Source: Taenia hydatigena (lineage: Eukaryota; Platyhelminthes; Cestoda; Cyclophyllidea; Taeniidae). Taken from it: DNA of 64,000 nt. Within the stretch, counting starts at the first letter, position 1, and every line of letters begins with the position of its first letter. The position numbers were made by a program, and so were the translations under genes. The notes under the pieces are model-generated. The model saw nothing but the letters and a program-made list of their open reading frames with translations. It did no database searches and was not told where the DNA came from. Where the stretch lies: positions 17,648,369 to 17,712,368 of the forward strand of contig JADWOT020000005.1 in the NCBI GenBank assembly GCA_036345935.2, read 5' to 3'. Of this stretch, positions 34,333 through 46,900 are shown in pieces.

Positions 34333-37287
34333 TTATTTGCCCACCTGAGAGGCAATCCACTCCAGACCTTGGGTAAGGCTGAAATTCAAGGGAGTGTAAA
34401 GTGATGCGTCGCATTCTCAAAAAAAGAGCCTCTCGTAATTCCGTCTCCACTTTTACAGACTCGGCATTGTCTTAATGAAACATCAAAATAGGGTTCGTAT
34501 GCCAACGTTTATTACTGGACTCGCCAATAACAAAACTGTAAATGATTCCTTCGCTAGCTCTGGGATCCCTCTCCACCATGAATCAGCTAAATGATGATAC
34601 GTAGCTTCCTGATATCGGCTAAGTAAGGCATGTTTGGTTCCATTTTTATTCCTATGGTGGGTTACAAAAGACGGGTGAGTTCTTCCCTTGCTACCAACTG
34701 ACCAATCAATTATTGTAAGAACAATTTGTTTCATCATGTAATGTTCTATCTGCAGATACACCTCCAATTCGAAATGGAGTTCATGTGAATTCTTCGACCG
34801 TTTAGAACAAACAATCAAGCTGCAATATTCTGCGACTAATTCCTCATTAAGGTTTCAGAGAGCGCAAATAAGTGATAAGGTTAGTGACACAAGCCCTCAA
34901 GATCCAGCAATGACTCACAATGACCTCGCGCGCCAATTTATCTGTCTTCCAAAGCACTTAACACTTTTCATAAAGCACATTAAGCTTACTCTTCCGTCAA
35001 TGAATTAATGACAGATAAGAGTACATAACAAATTCGCCTTGGTTCCGGAAGTCCGCACTACAAGATTAAAAAACGCAAAGCTGCCCCAGGAGTCTTTAAA
35101 ATGACATGGCTTTTGATAAGGATTTAATCAACGGGATATGGCATGACGCCAACTAAAGCAGTTCCCACAAATAACTTAATTTCTCTTGGCTGGCGTATTT
35201 TCAAGATAAATGAACCGAAATACATTTTCTCCTTCTCAAACACTGATCAACAGGAAATAAATTCCAATCAATTGGGCTCTTCCTGTGAGTTGCTATCTTT
35301 TAAAACATATCAATGGTGAATGACGAAGATGTTTCCATAAAAAAGTAGTCTGTATTTGTCGCGTAGATAGGATTATCGCAAGCCGAAAATCACCCCAAGT
35401 CGCATAATCCGAAGCAATAAGCCCGTTCTCGATGAAGTAATTTCAATACAGAAAACTGTCTCGAATTTGGGTTTGGCAAAATCACGAAATAGTGGATCGC
35501 AGAAAGCTCCGACTCCAAAGAATGAAGCACACAAACCATCTTCATCAGCTTGTAAAATTTTCATATAGTCTGATAAAGATAAAAGGTGTGATAGGCGTCG
35601 CACCAAAAAATTGCGATATCGAGCTTTCTGGAAACATAAACTTACAATAAGCAATAAGTCGTTTCAATCAAAACTGTGTCAAACCAAAATGGATGCTGGT
35701 ACTTCCGCAGTACCATAATTACTGTGCTGATACAACTGCCGATTCAACCTAAACAGCAAATGACAGGGAATTGGTTCAACTAGCAGGTGAACCACAAGTG
35801 TGAGCCATGGTGAGAGTGCCTCCACCACGACGGTTGGGTGTTTAGGTGATAGAATCAGATCACAAAGGCGCCAAATAGTTCAAACAAATGGAGTGCGAAC
35901 TGCCCAAGGTGCTGCATTTTTAGGTGCTCCACACACCAGTGTTACTAATACAGGGCGCGAAAAAACATAATGGTGATCAAAGGGTCACTTCGATCAACTT
36001 ACAGTCTATACTATCGTCAATACTTATGATGGCATCAAATAGGAGGCGATACCAAATCCATTTTAGTTAAATTTACACCAACTTTAAAGCCTAAGGATCG
36101 GTTTAAATTAAGCAATCCTACTAGTATACAGCAATGAGAAAACGTCGGACCATCAATCGTGTAAAAGAACCTAGATAACACTACGTAGGATACAATTCAA
36201 GTGGTATCAATTGACTCCCTATTTTATTTCATACCGGAAAACGCAACCTTCATGCTGCCTAACAACTACTCGTGGAATAAAACGTACGTAAAGATTAGTT
36301 GCATAATGACTTAGTGAGTGGTTCCAAAAATGAATATCCAGCTAAAAAGGGTTTCTTTAAGTTGAAATCCAACTGAAGTGATGTGTGCAATTCATAATAT
36401 CGAACAAAACCCCGAAGCATTTCCATAAAAAAATTTGCCCTGAGAATATTTGAAGCAGACTCAATGAGAAGATTGGAAAAATAGCCCCAATGTTATTTAA
36501 AAGCCAATCACTGCTTGGGACATAAAGCTCAAAGTGAAATGACTAGTCTTGAGAATGCCATAAGACTAATTTGTAATGGCAAATAGGAGTTCAAATAATC
36601 TAATGGGAAGTCTACTGAAAAAAAATCAGTGGCAAAATCAAAGTTGCAAAACGAGGCGGGAAGTACGATGGCCGCCCCATTAAGTGGTAGAAGTAACTCG
36701 GATGCTGGATACCAGCCCGAAACGAACAGGCAAGCGTTGTTTACGGCAAGAGATCGAGGAATGCAAGATAGAGAAGAAAAATTAGCTTCTACATACCCCT
36801 CCCCGGTGAGCGCACAGCAAGCTTGAATATGCCAAGGGTGATCCTTGATTGAGGTGAGGTTCAGTTTGTGTCCTACCTCCGCCACCGACATACAACCGAT
36901 GACATCCTGCTTGTTGGCGAAGATGAGGATCTTGGCTTTGCGCAAGTCTTCCGATGCCAGGATGGCATAGAGCTCCAATTTGGAGACAGAGAGCCGGTCG
37001 CGGTCGGTGCTATCGATGACAAGGATAACGAACTCCGAGCCGGCATAGTAGGTGCTCCACGTGGGTCGCAGTGACTCCTGCCCACCAAGATCCCACATAA
37101 CAAGGTGAAGGTTGCGCCACTTGAACTCCTCAACGTTACTACCGATGGTGGGCGAGGTCTGGACTGCCTCATTCAATACGAACTGGTAAAGGATAGTTGA
37201 CTTGCCCGCATTGTCCAGGCCCACCAGCACTATTTTGGTGCCCTCAGGACGAAAGAAACTCCATATCCGTGACAATAACACGCCCAT
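34333..37287 (-). CDS. ARL5: ADP-ribosylation factor-like GTPase ARL5
   Basis: Two coding exons, 37287-36797 and 34378-34333, join in phase 2 to give 178 residues (human ARL5A 179). A 5'UTR acceptor at 37313 precedes the ATG by 25 nt. G-motifs: P-loop GLDNAGKS (23-30), switch I Thr47 in SPTIG, WDLGGQ (65-70), NKQD (125-128) and CAL (158-160). Gly2 allows N-myristoylation. SNVEE, STYY, DRxxxS and [19 protein letters not shown] are typical of ARL5 rather than ARF1 or ARL1. The last exon encodes only the final 15 residues (GLEW core) plus stop, and lies behind a 2418-nt intron. ARL5 works at the trans-Golgi in endosome-to-Golgi retrieval with the GARP tether. The Ser in GKS, where vertebrate ARL5 has Thr, is a conservative change. 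Confidence 0.95.
34379..36796 (-). other. ARL5 intron, 2.4 kb
   Basis: Bounded by donor GTATGT at 36796-36791 and a TTTCAG acceptor at 34379-34381. A 93-codon open frame on minus (35654-35373) lies inside but has no recognised domain and no obvious splice partners. No repeat was noted. Confidence 0.7.
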
Positions 37288-37313
37288 GAAGGGGCGCTCG
37301 CGGAGCCGTCGTC

Positions 37314-38185
37314 TGAAAATGAGACAAAGGTAGTACAAGTGCTGGTACATCTACTTCATCTAGTATGTTTGTAAGGGCACCATCACAGGTAAAAATGCGT
37401 GCATTCTGGCACCAAAATAAGCATTCGCATTTAATGATAGAATAAGCTAATTTCGAGGAGAGGAAACGAAATTTGGCTGAACCGAAGCTCCTCTATCAGC
37501 CATAACAAGAGCTCCTAACAGATATAAAATGCAATAATTGTGTGTGCGAGATCCCAAAACATAAACATAAATCGGCGAGAACATTGAAATACGGCGAAAC
37601 AAAGGCAGGGCTTTGAAATAAGTCAAGGAATGACAGTGTTCTGAATACGAAGACAGGGACAGAAGCTAAGAACCGCTAACAAAAGACCATTATATTTAAG
37701 GACCTGACACAATCAAATCAATAGAAGAACTAACAAATAACTCTAAGAAAACCATTAACAGTCCACAAAGCAATACTAGCAACCCACCTGACTAAAGTGT
37801 GCGCTCCCGACTTTATCAATTAAAATACTCTTTCGGAATTGCTTAATAAAGCTAACTTTGTTACAACTTTAATCTGTTGTACTCCCTGTGATAATTGTAA
37901 TCGTTTGATTTTGTCAAAGTTGTGTTCTAGTAAGAACTGAAGTGATGAAATGATTTCATATTAATATGCCGAAGGTCGCCTCAAACTCTGGATCATTTGT
38001 GCTTAACTGTGCGCTTAAAGGTGGCCAGATACATTCAATCGCCTTATTGATGATCCGAACTTTGTGAATTGGTAGTTAATTGAGAGATGGTGGATGGTGC
38101 AATCCTTTTCGAGTTAATTAGTGCTAATGCTGAGGTTGGTTTAAAACGCAAGAAGATGTCGTCCAAATAAATGTGCTGCTGACAG
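37314..38185. other. Upstream region of ARL5
   Basis: Expected to hold the ARL5 promoter and non-coding first exon, since an acceptor precedes the start codon. No donor could be chosen with confidence and no coding frame was found. Confidence 0.4.
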
Positions 38186-39222
38186 TGTAGCGTTCCGAGG
38201 CTCTTTTCAAGGCAAAAGTAGGCAGAATACTAGGAAGGAATATATATATATTCAACAGACAGAGGAACATAAGCTGCCAGCATGGCCCGGAGGCCAGTCC
38301 ACGTTGTAATACTTTGTTTGGACTACCAGTTTTGGCCAGGATCAGAGAGGTGGCCATATTGTCTTAGCTGCAAAGGCTAGCCTCCTGGCCATGCCAGCAG
38401 CTCATTTTCCTCTTTCCGTCAAATATATATGTATACCCTAGTATTCTGCCTTCTTTTGCGTTCAATGGGGCCTCAGGACGTTACATACGCAGCTAGGACA
38501 ATATGGCCACCTCTTTGACCCTCATCGAAACCGGTATTCCAAACAGACAATGCATTACATTGCCTATCCTTATTTCAAGCGTCGTTTTCAGCGCTCCCCT
38601 TGGTACACCTGCCGCGTCAGCCATCAAAACGTAATCAGTGCTGCAAGAAACACCCACGGGCTAACCATGCCAGTCGCCGACATTCGACACTATTGATAAG
38701 ATGCTTGACACCAACGCCAGTGATCCCTCCTGGCAGTTCAATTGGACTTGGAGTTTCATCCGGCTCCCTAAGCAAGTACATTATGGGTAATCTCCGGAAC
38801 GAAACCTTTTTAGGTGGTCCACGGCTAGTGTCGGTTGAGTTGTTAATAGCTTTCATGTAGAACACGGAGACGGGGTAGATGCCAAAGGCGGACGTCGTTC
38901 TTAGCCCCTCTGTTATGGGAGGTCAGAGATACCCCCATCATAGCACATGCACTTCTTTCGCACCGCTGCAATATGCCACAGGCGGTATAGATCGGAATAA
39001 AAACGCTATGGAGTCGGGTTCGCTTTCCGCTGCCATCAATGTAGCGCCTTAGGACTCACTTGAAGGCAAAAGAAGGCCGAATACTAGGATAGTATATGTG
39101 TTCAACAGGCAGAGGAAAATGAGCTGCTGGTACAGCCCGGAGGCCAGCCCACGCAGCTAGGCAATATGGCTACCTTTTTGAACCTGACCGAAACCGGTAG
39201 TCCAAACAAACAATGTATTGCA
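38186..39222 (-). mobile_element. TRIM-like LTR element, complete, with nested LTR insertion
   Basis: Right LTR 39040-39222 and left LTR 38186-38559 flank a 480-bp internal domain without coding capacity. Next to the right LTR, reading minus, is a 4-nt spacer, then a candidate primer-binding site starting TGGCAGCGG (39035-39015). Next to the left LTR, reading minus, is a purine-rich tract GAAATAAGGATAGG (about 38577-38564). These put element sense on minus. The left LTR is split by a second, oppositely oriented LTR at 38305-38485. The outer flanks GACAG and GAAGG agree at only three of five bases. With no gag or pol it must depend on enzymes from another element, as TRIMs do. Confidence 0.82.
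38305..38485 (+). mobile_element. LTR nested in opposite orientation inside an older LTR
   Basis: A 181-bp copy, TGTAATACTTTG at its start and GGACGTTACA at its end, interrupts the outer LTR between CCCACG and CAGCTAGG. The bases just outside (CACGT and TACGC) share ACG, a blurred target duplication. It is the only copy here with sense on plus. It carries a TATA-like run at about 38421-38436. Confidence 0.8.
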
Positions 39223-40389
39223 GAAGGGGCTTATTCCTTCTCCTTCTCTTCTCTGCATTACCCCTTGTATGGGAAGATTGAGTATTCCTGTCCGTCTCTA
39301 TTGCGTTGGATAAAACGGTGAGTTGATAGTGCTAAAAGGAGTTAAGGGGCTGCGCCACCTGCTTCGGGAGGACCGATCCGCTCATCCAGTACAAGAAATA
39401 GCCTGTCCTCCTGTCTCCCGCTTAAAGGTACATATTAAAAGAAAATAAGTATTACAAACATCTTTTAAAAATTGCGCTAGATTTTCAAGTAAGGGTTGTA
39501 AATTTGCGCGAGGAAGTCTCCGTGCTTTGCAGGAAGAATAAATGTCATCCGCACAATCGTTATTTACTTGTTAATCTTCAACATCATAAGCCATTAAAAG
39601 TGACAAATAAGGTAGGAGAGCAAATTAACGAATAATTAATAGTGACGCTTTGTATTGCCTTAAAAATATCTAGACCCCTTTCTCCATTTGATTCCAACTT
39701 CAACCCCTTGCGTGGATGAGGCTGATTTATCGGTGGTACACCGAATTAGTAAGATGGGGTTTATAACATCACCATCAACGAATTCACAAGGTCGTTCAGC
39801 ATGGCCAGTATGTGCCCCAAAAGGAGCATTACAATAAACGTGGATGTCACTGCTTCTAAAATAGTCCTCAAAATTACCGACTTGTCATACCTTGTTAACG
39901 TCCTAAGAACAACTTGAGAACATTTTAGGCAATATATTCTCTTCGAGGAGTTATTCAGCCATTCCCTGTTCCTGTTATATACCATATGTAAACTTTACCG
40001 TGGCAGTTTAAAATATAAAAGGGGTGCTGAGCAAAATTTTGCTGCTTCCAGAACAAGTGCGAGAGAGTCTTTTGTACCCTTAATTGGCGGATAATAGCTT
40101 TTAATGCACCCAGTGATGTACTATAGGCTAAGTGCCTCCCTCTTCCATTTCGACCTCCAGAACCTTGAAGTAAGCAGATGAGTTGGACGAGGACATGGAT
40201 GGTGATAAAAAAAAGAGGAATAGATGTCACGATTTTAGGGTGTTCAGGTCACGTTTCCTCTGCTAAAGTCGATAACATCCGACCCGCTATGAGGCTCATA
40301 TTTACCGAACGTCCCCCGCCTGAAAGCTAATTTTAAACATGTATGTGCTGTTCTTACCATTCGCTTTTATGTACATGTAACTAGTACGT

Positions 40390-40420
40390 GCAAAGGTAGC
40401 AAAGCCTTTGCTGCCTTTGC
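40390..40420. repeat. Near-perfect inverted repeat (hairpin)
   Basis: Two 15-nt arms, 40390-40404 and 40406-40420, are complementary at 14 of 15 positions with a single base between them. No transcript or element boundary is evident beside it. Confidence 0.6.
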
Positions 40421-43400
40421 AAAAGTGCTCTCCCTCGAAAGATCGCACAATTAGAAAATTCTATTTTTGTCAGTTAACTCATAACTCCAGAATTGATCTC
40501 CTCAATTTGTATTCCTGCATAGTTACATTAACTTCTGGCGATTGAAAGCAGACCACTTTCCGACCTTGAAACGGCATCGGGAACATAACCTGTCGGAGAA
40601 TCTGATAAGAGTTGAGGCGACTTTTATCGCTTTGAGTAACGAACGCTCGGATTTACAATCACTCAAACAGAGGAATAGTAGCGCAATATAATGAAGACAT
40701 TCTAGGGCGATTCCTAAAATAGGTGCACTGGAATTGCGTCCGAAGACCTGAGCGGGTGGAGGCAACTAGCGCAAGCTCCTATTGGAAACGTCTACATATG
40801 GTACCAGATGCTCATTTTCATTCACTACAGGTTCTATGAAAGGCTCGTGAGTTTGTAGCGTCCCTCGGAGAGCAGCATTTGGTAGTTTGTTGAGCGGTGA
40901 ACTACATAATGACCACTGGTGGAGATCTTATGCTTTTAAAATCAAATCACAAAGGTGTTTTTTATCGTTGGAAGTGTAACTCCAGCCTCTGGGAATCATC
41001 TTGTGGTTCTACCGGTTTCTGTTCGTGCAAATGACTTAACCAGTTAAAAACGGCCGTCAGCCCATCACGGCGGCCTACAACTACCGCGAGATATTATCGG
41101 TAATCAAAAGAGGTACCGACACGTGAAAGCATTCCTGGACATATCGCTGTGCTTTAAAAACATTTTTCTTATTTTAGAACAATGAAAAATTCTAGTCAAG
41201 GTGGATCAAATTATTTCTTCCTTCGTTAGGAAAAATAATTGGTCTTTGAGCAATTAACATCCCTATTTGCGCAGCTTAGTGTAGAATAAGTTTCAGATTT
41301 TATAGACGATTTGTTTTCATAAATTAATTGCTTTTATGAGTATTTATTATTAGCTATAGAACTGTTATTTTTCAGTGGGTGGTAATTTTAATTCTTCTAA
41401 TTTACAGTTGAAAGTGTATTTAGCACTGTCAATAGGACTACTAATACCTGTGTAACTGGCGCCTCCCGTTTCCCCAAATCACACCGACTCCTTATGTGGT
41501 TATTAAGTTGACACTGTCACGACCCATCAGCCACGTTGCCCGTTGTTTGAGAGTTTCAAGAGAATGAATGGAAGATGCTAGTCTCTGCAGTCACCGTGCA
41601 ATAAATGTTGAAAAGTAAGATATTTTAAATAAGAAATGCTGTAATTAGGGCTTCTGAGCACTAGCAAAAGGTGGCACAAACAGAACAGAACGACAGAAGG
41701 CTCAGTTCTGTTGATATTTACACAAATCGTCCAGCAATCAAAAGGTTAATAGACACCAATACGCCATCCTATAAAACGCTCTTTCTTTCGCGAGTTAGCG
41801 AAAATATTTACTTAAATTGTGCACAACATTTTTTTGTAAACGATGGAATAAGAGCACTGATTTGCCCAATATTAAAGGAAGTTTACGCATTTTTCCTAGC
41901 TTGAATGCAACCAAACCAGTGCGCACTTAACCAGCATACTCTCAGGCCGGTCCTTTTTGTTCTTACTTAGGAGTGATTACAGCAGTGGCTACATCGTGAA
42001 GCGAACGACTTTAATTAAGGTGCCGCATGCCGCTTCCATTTTTTCATGCTAATTTTTTCGTGGGCGCAGTACGGGATTGTCCACGTAGCCTGCCAGCCCA
42101 AATTTGGGAAAGTGGTTGTCAAAATTTGGCTAAAGTAAGTCAGAAATGCGCCACCAATGAGCGGTTTTCACACTACACAGGCAGCTATTTCTCAAGGCTG
42201 GAAACGAATAGCTGGCATTCTCCACCACTAGATAAAACGATATGAAATAGTACGCTTCAGCCTATCTCGATTGTAAGGCTGCCAAATGAATTTTTGAAGT
42301 TTCTCCAGCAAAAATTAAGGAACCGAAAGAAGTTTTTGGCAATGCATATACAGGCTTTTAAATCCACATCTATGCAAACATTTTATTCTTCATAGTTTCC
42401 ATCTCAGTCCATTTATTTTCTGCCCACTTCCTAACCTTAAGAGCTATTATAAGGAAACTATGTTTCCTCCCACCCAAATGTGCCAATCATCTCACCAGTC
42501 AGTTTTACGGTTTACGATTTTTGTACCTCATTGTAAAAGAAAGACTTTTCATCCACTGCTACACTTGCTTGAACTAAATTAAAAATGAAAAGCTTTTCAT
42601 GCACACTTTACTGGTTCATATCAAACCCGCAGCCGCATCTGTTTGGTGTTGGACGAGTGAATAATTTCGTTTGCAGACCGCAACACATGCGCACCCACAA
42701 GACAGTTAGGTAGGGGTTGAATGGTTTATGTCTAGGACGTGTAAGATGTGCTGTGAGTTAATTATTCAGGAATAACCAATGATATGCTGCAGCGCAATAG
42801 TCACATCTCATCCCAAGTCAGTCAGCAAACAGACAGCTGGAATTTATAAAGTACATAAAGGAATTGAAGAGCACAAAATGACGACATTTGAGCCCATCCA
42901 TCGTCGATGAATGAATGTGATTTTTCTTTCCCACTTTGTGGAAGTCAAATGAATTGTTAGAGCACCGCTCACTTTAGATAAGGCCATAAAATTCTTGATT
43001 TATTTTTGGTAACGGCAGTCCACAATCCTTTACTATCAAGAATAGAGGATCTTCATGAACAGAATGTATCTATCTTTAGATGAGTCATCACCTAAATCAC
43101 ACTTTGAAACCGATTCTAGTCGAAATCTCCCCGTCCCTATCACGCTATGTAACAGGTCTACGAAAAATCCCTGCAGCCTTAGAATCAAGGGTAACTATTA
43201 CCAATTAGTTCACAATGAAAGAGGTAAATGCACACATCTGGAAATCACTACAAGTTACAGCAGATCATCTCCGTTAGCCATTACGATGACCACACCAACT
43301 TTTCACTAATCTGAGTGATAAGAGAAATGAGCGCTCTTTAAAATCGTAAGAGGATTTACCACTTTTACGCCGAATTTTCTTGTTAGACAACTTTTTTAAA

Positions 43401-43756
43401 GATATTTAACCTCCATTCCATCTAATCTTTTGTGCGAGCTGTAATGGTGCGATTATTTAAATCACTCAACATTTCGTTTTTAGTTACATTCAAGGTACTT
43501 TCTTTGTACCTCCACCTAGCGGCGTGATCTCCAGGTCATATCTACAACCCGTCTGTAGGTCACCAATAATTTTTCAGCGCTTGTGTTATGGAATGTTTCG
43601 TCTTCAGGAAATTCTCCACTCACTACACTAGTGACAGCAGAAAGTCAGCCTGATCGCAAAGGACTGCCATCTCAACTTCTATAACTGACTGACAAATCTT
43701 AACGTGATGGAAGAACGGCATTTGCTGAGGATGACAGAATATGTGACAACTACTAA

Positions 43757-43975
43757 AAAACCTTAGTCCCGTGTTTTACAGGAAGGCTACCAACAAATGG
43801 CGCAGCACTAGCCGTGGCCATGAACCATCTGATTAGTTTGGTACAGAACTATCTACACTACCTGTATGAAGACGTTAACCATGTGAACACGCAGCACTCT
43901 TTCCGCACTGAAGTGAGAACAAAGTGGCAAGGGAGTAACAGGAGGAGAATTTTTTCTTCACAGAAATGCTTGTGA
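43757..43975 (+). other. Candidate exon or pseudogene fragment
   Basis: A 72-codon open frame reads well as protein, with a likely helix (residues about 18-38) and a basic end, and is entered by a plausible acceptor (GTGTTTTACAG ending at 43781). It stops at TGA 43973-43975. A second segment entered by CTCTGCTTTTAG (ending near 44008) also reads as protein but meets stops. No family recognised, and no donor joins the two in phase. Could be a decayed gene. Confidence 0.2.
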
Positions 43976-46900
43976 TTCCGTTTCTTAACTAACGACTCTG
44001 CTTTTAGGCCAGGGTTTCAACGACTGGAGATGGAATCACGCGGTGGCTTGCACATTCCCCTTTCCTTCAGTACATTCCCCAAACCGGACAAAAGTCTTTA
44101 TTCATTGCAATTACTAAGATGGATCAGTGATATTGCAGTCAGATGTATTCTCAGTAGCACGCAGATTTTATGACTGGTACGGCCGGTTGGTGAATGCTTT
44201 GCTCTCAGCACCGATTACGTTTTGATAGCCAATGAGGAGGTTGATTAAGGAGAGCGCTGAGAAAGCGTTTGTCCAACTTCCAATTTTGATAATTGACTAC
44301 TGAGGGCTTCGTCTCTGTTCTTCCACTGAGCAGTATGAACTCCGGGCTATTCTAGTAGCCTCTCAACTTTTACGTTCCAGTGCTATGGCTTCTTTCGTCT
44401 GCAGGAGAGCCCTAGGTCACAGCATGAACATTTACTCCAAGCACTTAAGATCTCTGTTTGAAAAATGGTTCTGCTTCATGAAACTCATTCGATCGCAAAA
44501 TGTGCAGACAGTTACTTAAAATATCTGGTTTCATTTGTATTTGTATTCGTCATAAAGTTTTTACTCAAATAAGCTGCATTTGCTGTTTAAAATTAATAAA
44601 TAATAAGGCAACCAATTTGCAGTGTAGGCTGGGTAAGTTAATGTGGCATTTACTTTTATCTTATTAGGTAAAATAAAACATCAATTGCGTCTTCTTCGAA
44701 GCATTTTTTTCCTCATATTTTGCAAGAGTCTTGCTTTTCATGCTTTTTAAACTGCTTGTTTGTGGTTTGTAACAAATCAGTGTAGGTTAGTATTCAATTT
44801 AGATAGGAGTTTATGACTAGCAGTTACTGCCAAAAACCAAGTGAGAATTCAAATTGACCGAAAGCAAGGTGAAATGCTGCCCCGATCTCACGTGCCCCCA
44901 CATTGATGTGATGGCGGGCGCATGTGATGCATGTCTACCTGGTTTTTTGGCCCAGCAAACAAACATACAAATTTTGTCCACCGAAGGTTTGTTTACTATT
45001 TGGAATGAAAAATGAGGCTCCGGATAACATCTTTGTGTGATACTGACCGCGGTCTCATTTGATAGGGGGCGCATGCCTCTAGATATCCGCCTAATTCAAC
45101 GCAAACCTCCGATGGGTGCAGTTATTAAATGCGCTTGAATGGCGAAAGAACTTGGCTTTTTTGTTTTTTTTTTTTCATCGAATTTACCCATTTTCCTTGC
45201 TTTACTGCTAAATGAGGGGCTACTTCCATGGGCGTTGCTGCAATGAAGCAGTCAAAGGGGTTTGAGTCTTTAGTGCGAAACCCTATTAGAAAATTTTATC
45301 CACATTGGTTGATACCATGTAGCTACTTAGTTTCAAAAATTAAAATCCACAGAGTATACATCTTCGACTGTACTCCCACTACCGTGGCCTGCAAGTTTCC
45401 AGAATACTTGGTCAAAATGTAAAGTTGTCTGCAATTAGTACTAGCTTACAAGGCATTCAGAGCTTAGGTTAATTCACCTACACCTCTGCCGCGATATAAA
45501 CTGCGAGGGTGAAAATACCACACCTTATCTATAACATTCCAAAATGTACAGTTCGTAAGCTGTTTATTCGAATTCTCGAAAGTCGCGCATAATCCCTTCT
45601 AGGGCAAGCTTTGAGCACACTTGAAAGCGACACATGTTTGCGGCCAATTGAATATTTGGCCATGGAAGAGGGTAGCACTCATCTATGACTTGTGCCCTTA
45701 TCTACTCTCTAGCAACATGCTGTCTCTCGCACCAGTTTGCTGCTTAATAGGAAACACCACAAACTCCATCTACAAGCTTCATCCCAGCCAATTTGCGCGT
45801 TATGCAAAATAGGCCGCATAAGGAGGATCGAAGGAGGTTTGATATTATCATTTGATTAAATATTTGTTTTGGTTTTGCAGGCACTAAAGCCGCAAACTCT
45901 GTGCTTCTCCAAAGTGGCAGGGACTTTGCGTACGTCGGTAATACATATTCTGACTTGGTATTATTTCTTCTTAGACTTCTGGGAAGACTTGAGGAAATGC
46001 ATTATTAGCAGTCGCCCTATTCCCACATAGTGCAGAAGGGATTACCTGTTGCGGCCCCTTGCAGGGAATTTGAAAATGTCGACTACCTTTGGCAACTACC
46101 CCAGCCCTGTGTTCTGTTGGAATGCTACCATAAACGAGGTGGCACTAGTCATCAATTACCTGATTGGTTCGTTAAGGAGCCGTCTATTAGCTGGATTGAA
46201 TTCAGATAGATATGCCGGGCGGAGCTTATAAGAGGATGAAGTTCCAAGGAAGAACAATCGAATAGCTTTCTCCCCATAGAAATATTCTGAACCCTGACTC
46301 CGCTATTAGACCAACGATCTTACAAATTGCCAAGGCGAACCGCTGCGATTGCAGTTAGCTATCACCATATTTGAACCCAAATTTGGTGACTAGCTCATGG
46401 ATGTGCTTTCTACAGCACTGGACTCATAGTGATGGCTGATTTGGGTGGCTGACTTTGAGAGAACGCCGATAATGATTATATGGTTAACCCCTTTTTCGGT
46501 TCCGCCGGCACTTAAGGCGGCATGAGCGGCATCCCTCGTCGTCACTCCATAATCCGCCCTAGTATTATGACTTCTCTCCTCTTCAGTAAACACTTGGGAC
46601 GCTACGCTTGCATCTCATTATTTGATCACCAGCAGAAATATTTATAATGCTGATTAAATTATGCATAATTAATGTGCAGAAACCTGTTTAAATAGGCAAA
46701 TTTTGTCCTTAGAGTTCAGGTCAATTCAATTGTTTACGGAGTTTTACATGCTTAACTGTGTAATGGGTTGCAGAAAGCACTTTGTTTTCGCTTCTCCCTC
46801 TTTTTCATATAAAAAGATGATTTTTTAGTGTAGATTTCCGGGATTTCCCATTTTCACCTCTAAGTTTACGCGGAAGCGCGCTTAAAGATAGAATTTATCA

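Noticed and set aside
35373..35654. 93-codon minus frame inside the ARL5 intron
   Set aside because: Composition is acceptable but there is no domain, no clear start context and no paired splice sites.
36529..36796. Continuation of the ARL5 frame past residue 164 giving a 273-residue protein
   Set aside because: The family ends about 15 residues later, a GTATGT donor sits exactly at the end of conservation, and the true last exon was found at 34378-34333.
37288..37350. N-terminal extension of ARL5 upstream of MGVLL
   Set aside because: An acceptor (TTTTCAG at 37313) precedes the family-typical ATG, and Gly2 is expected at the N-terminus for myristoylation.
38600..38865. Open frames of 76-86 codons on both strands within the LTR element interior
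   Set aside because: They lie in the non-coding internal domain, and related copies at 48 and 56 kb do not conserve them.
39015..39035. tRNA gene suggested by GGTTCG near CCA
   Set aside because: No cloverleaf upstream and wrong spacing from T-loop to CCA; it is the complement of the element's candidate primer site.
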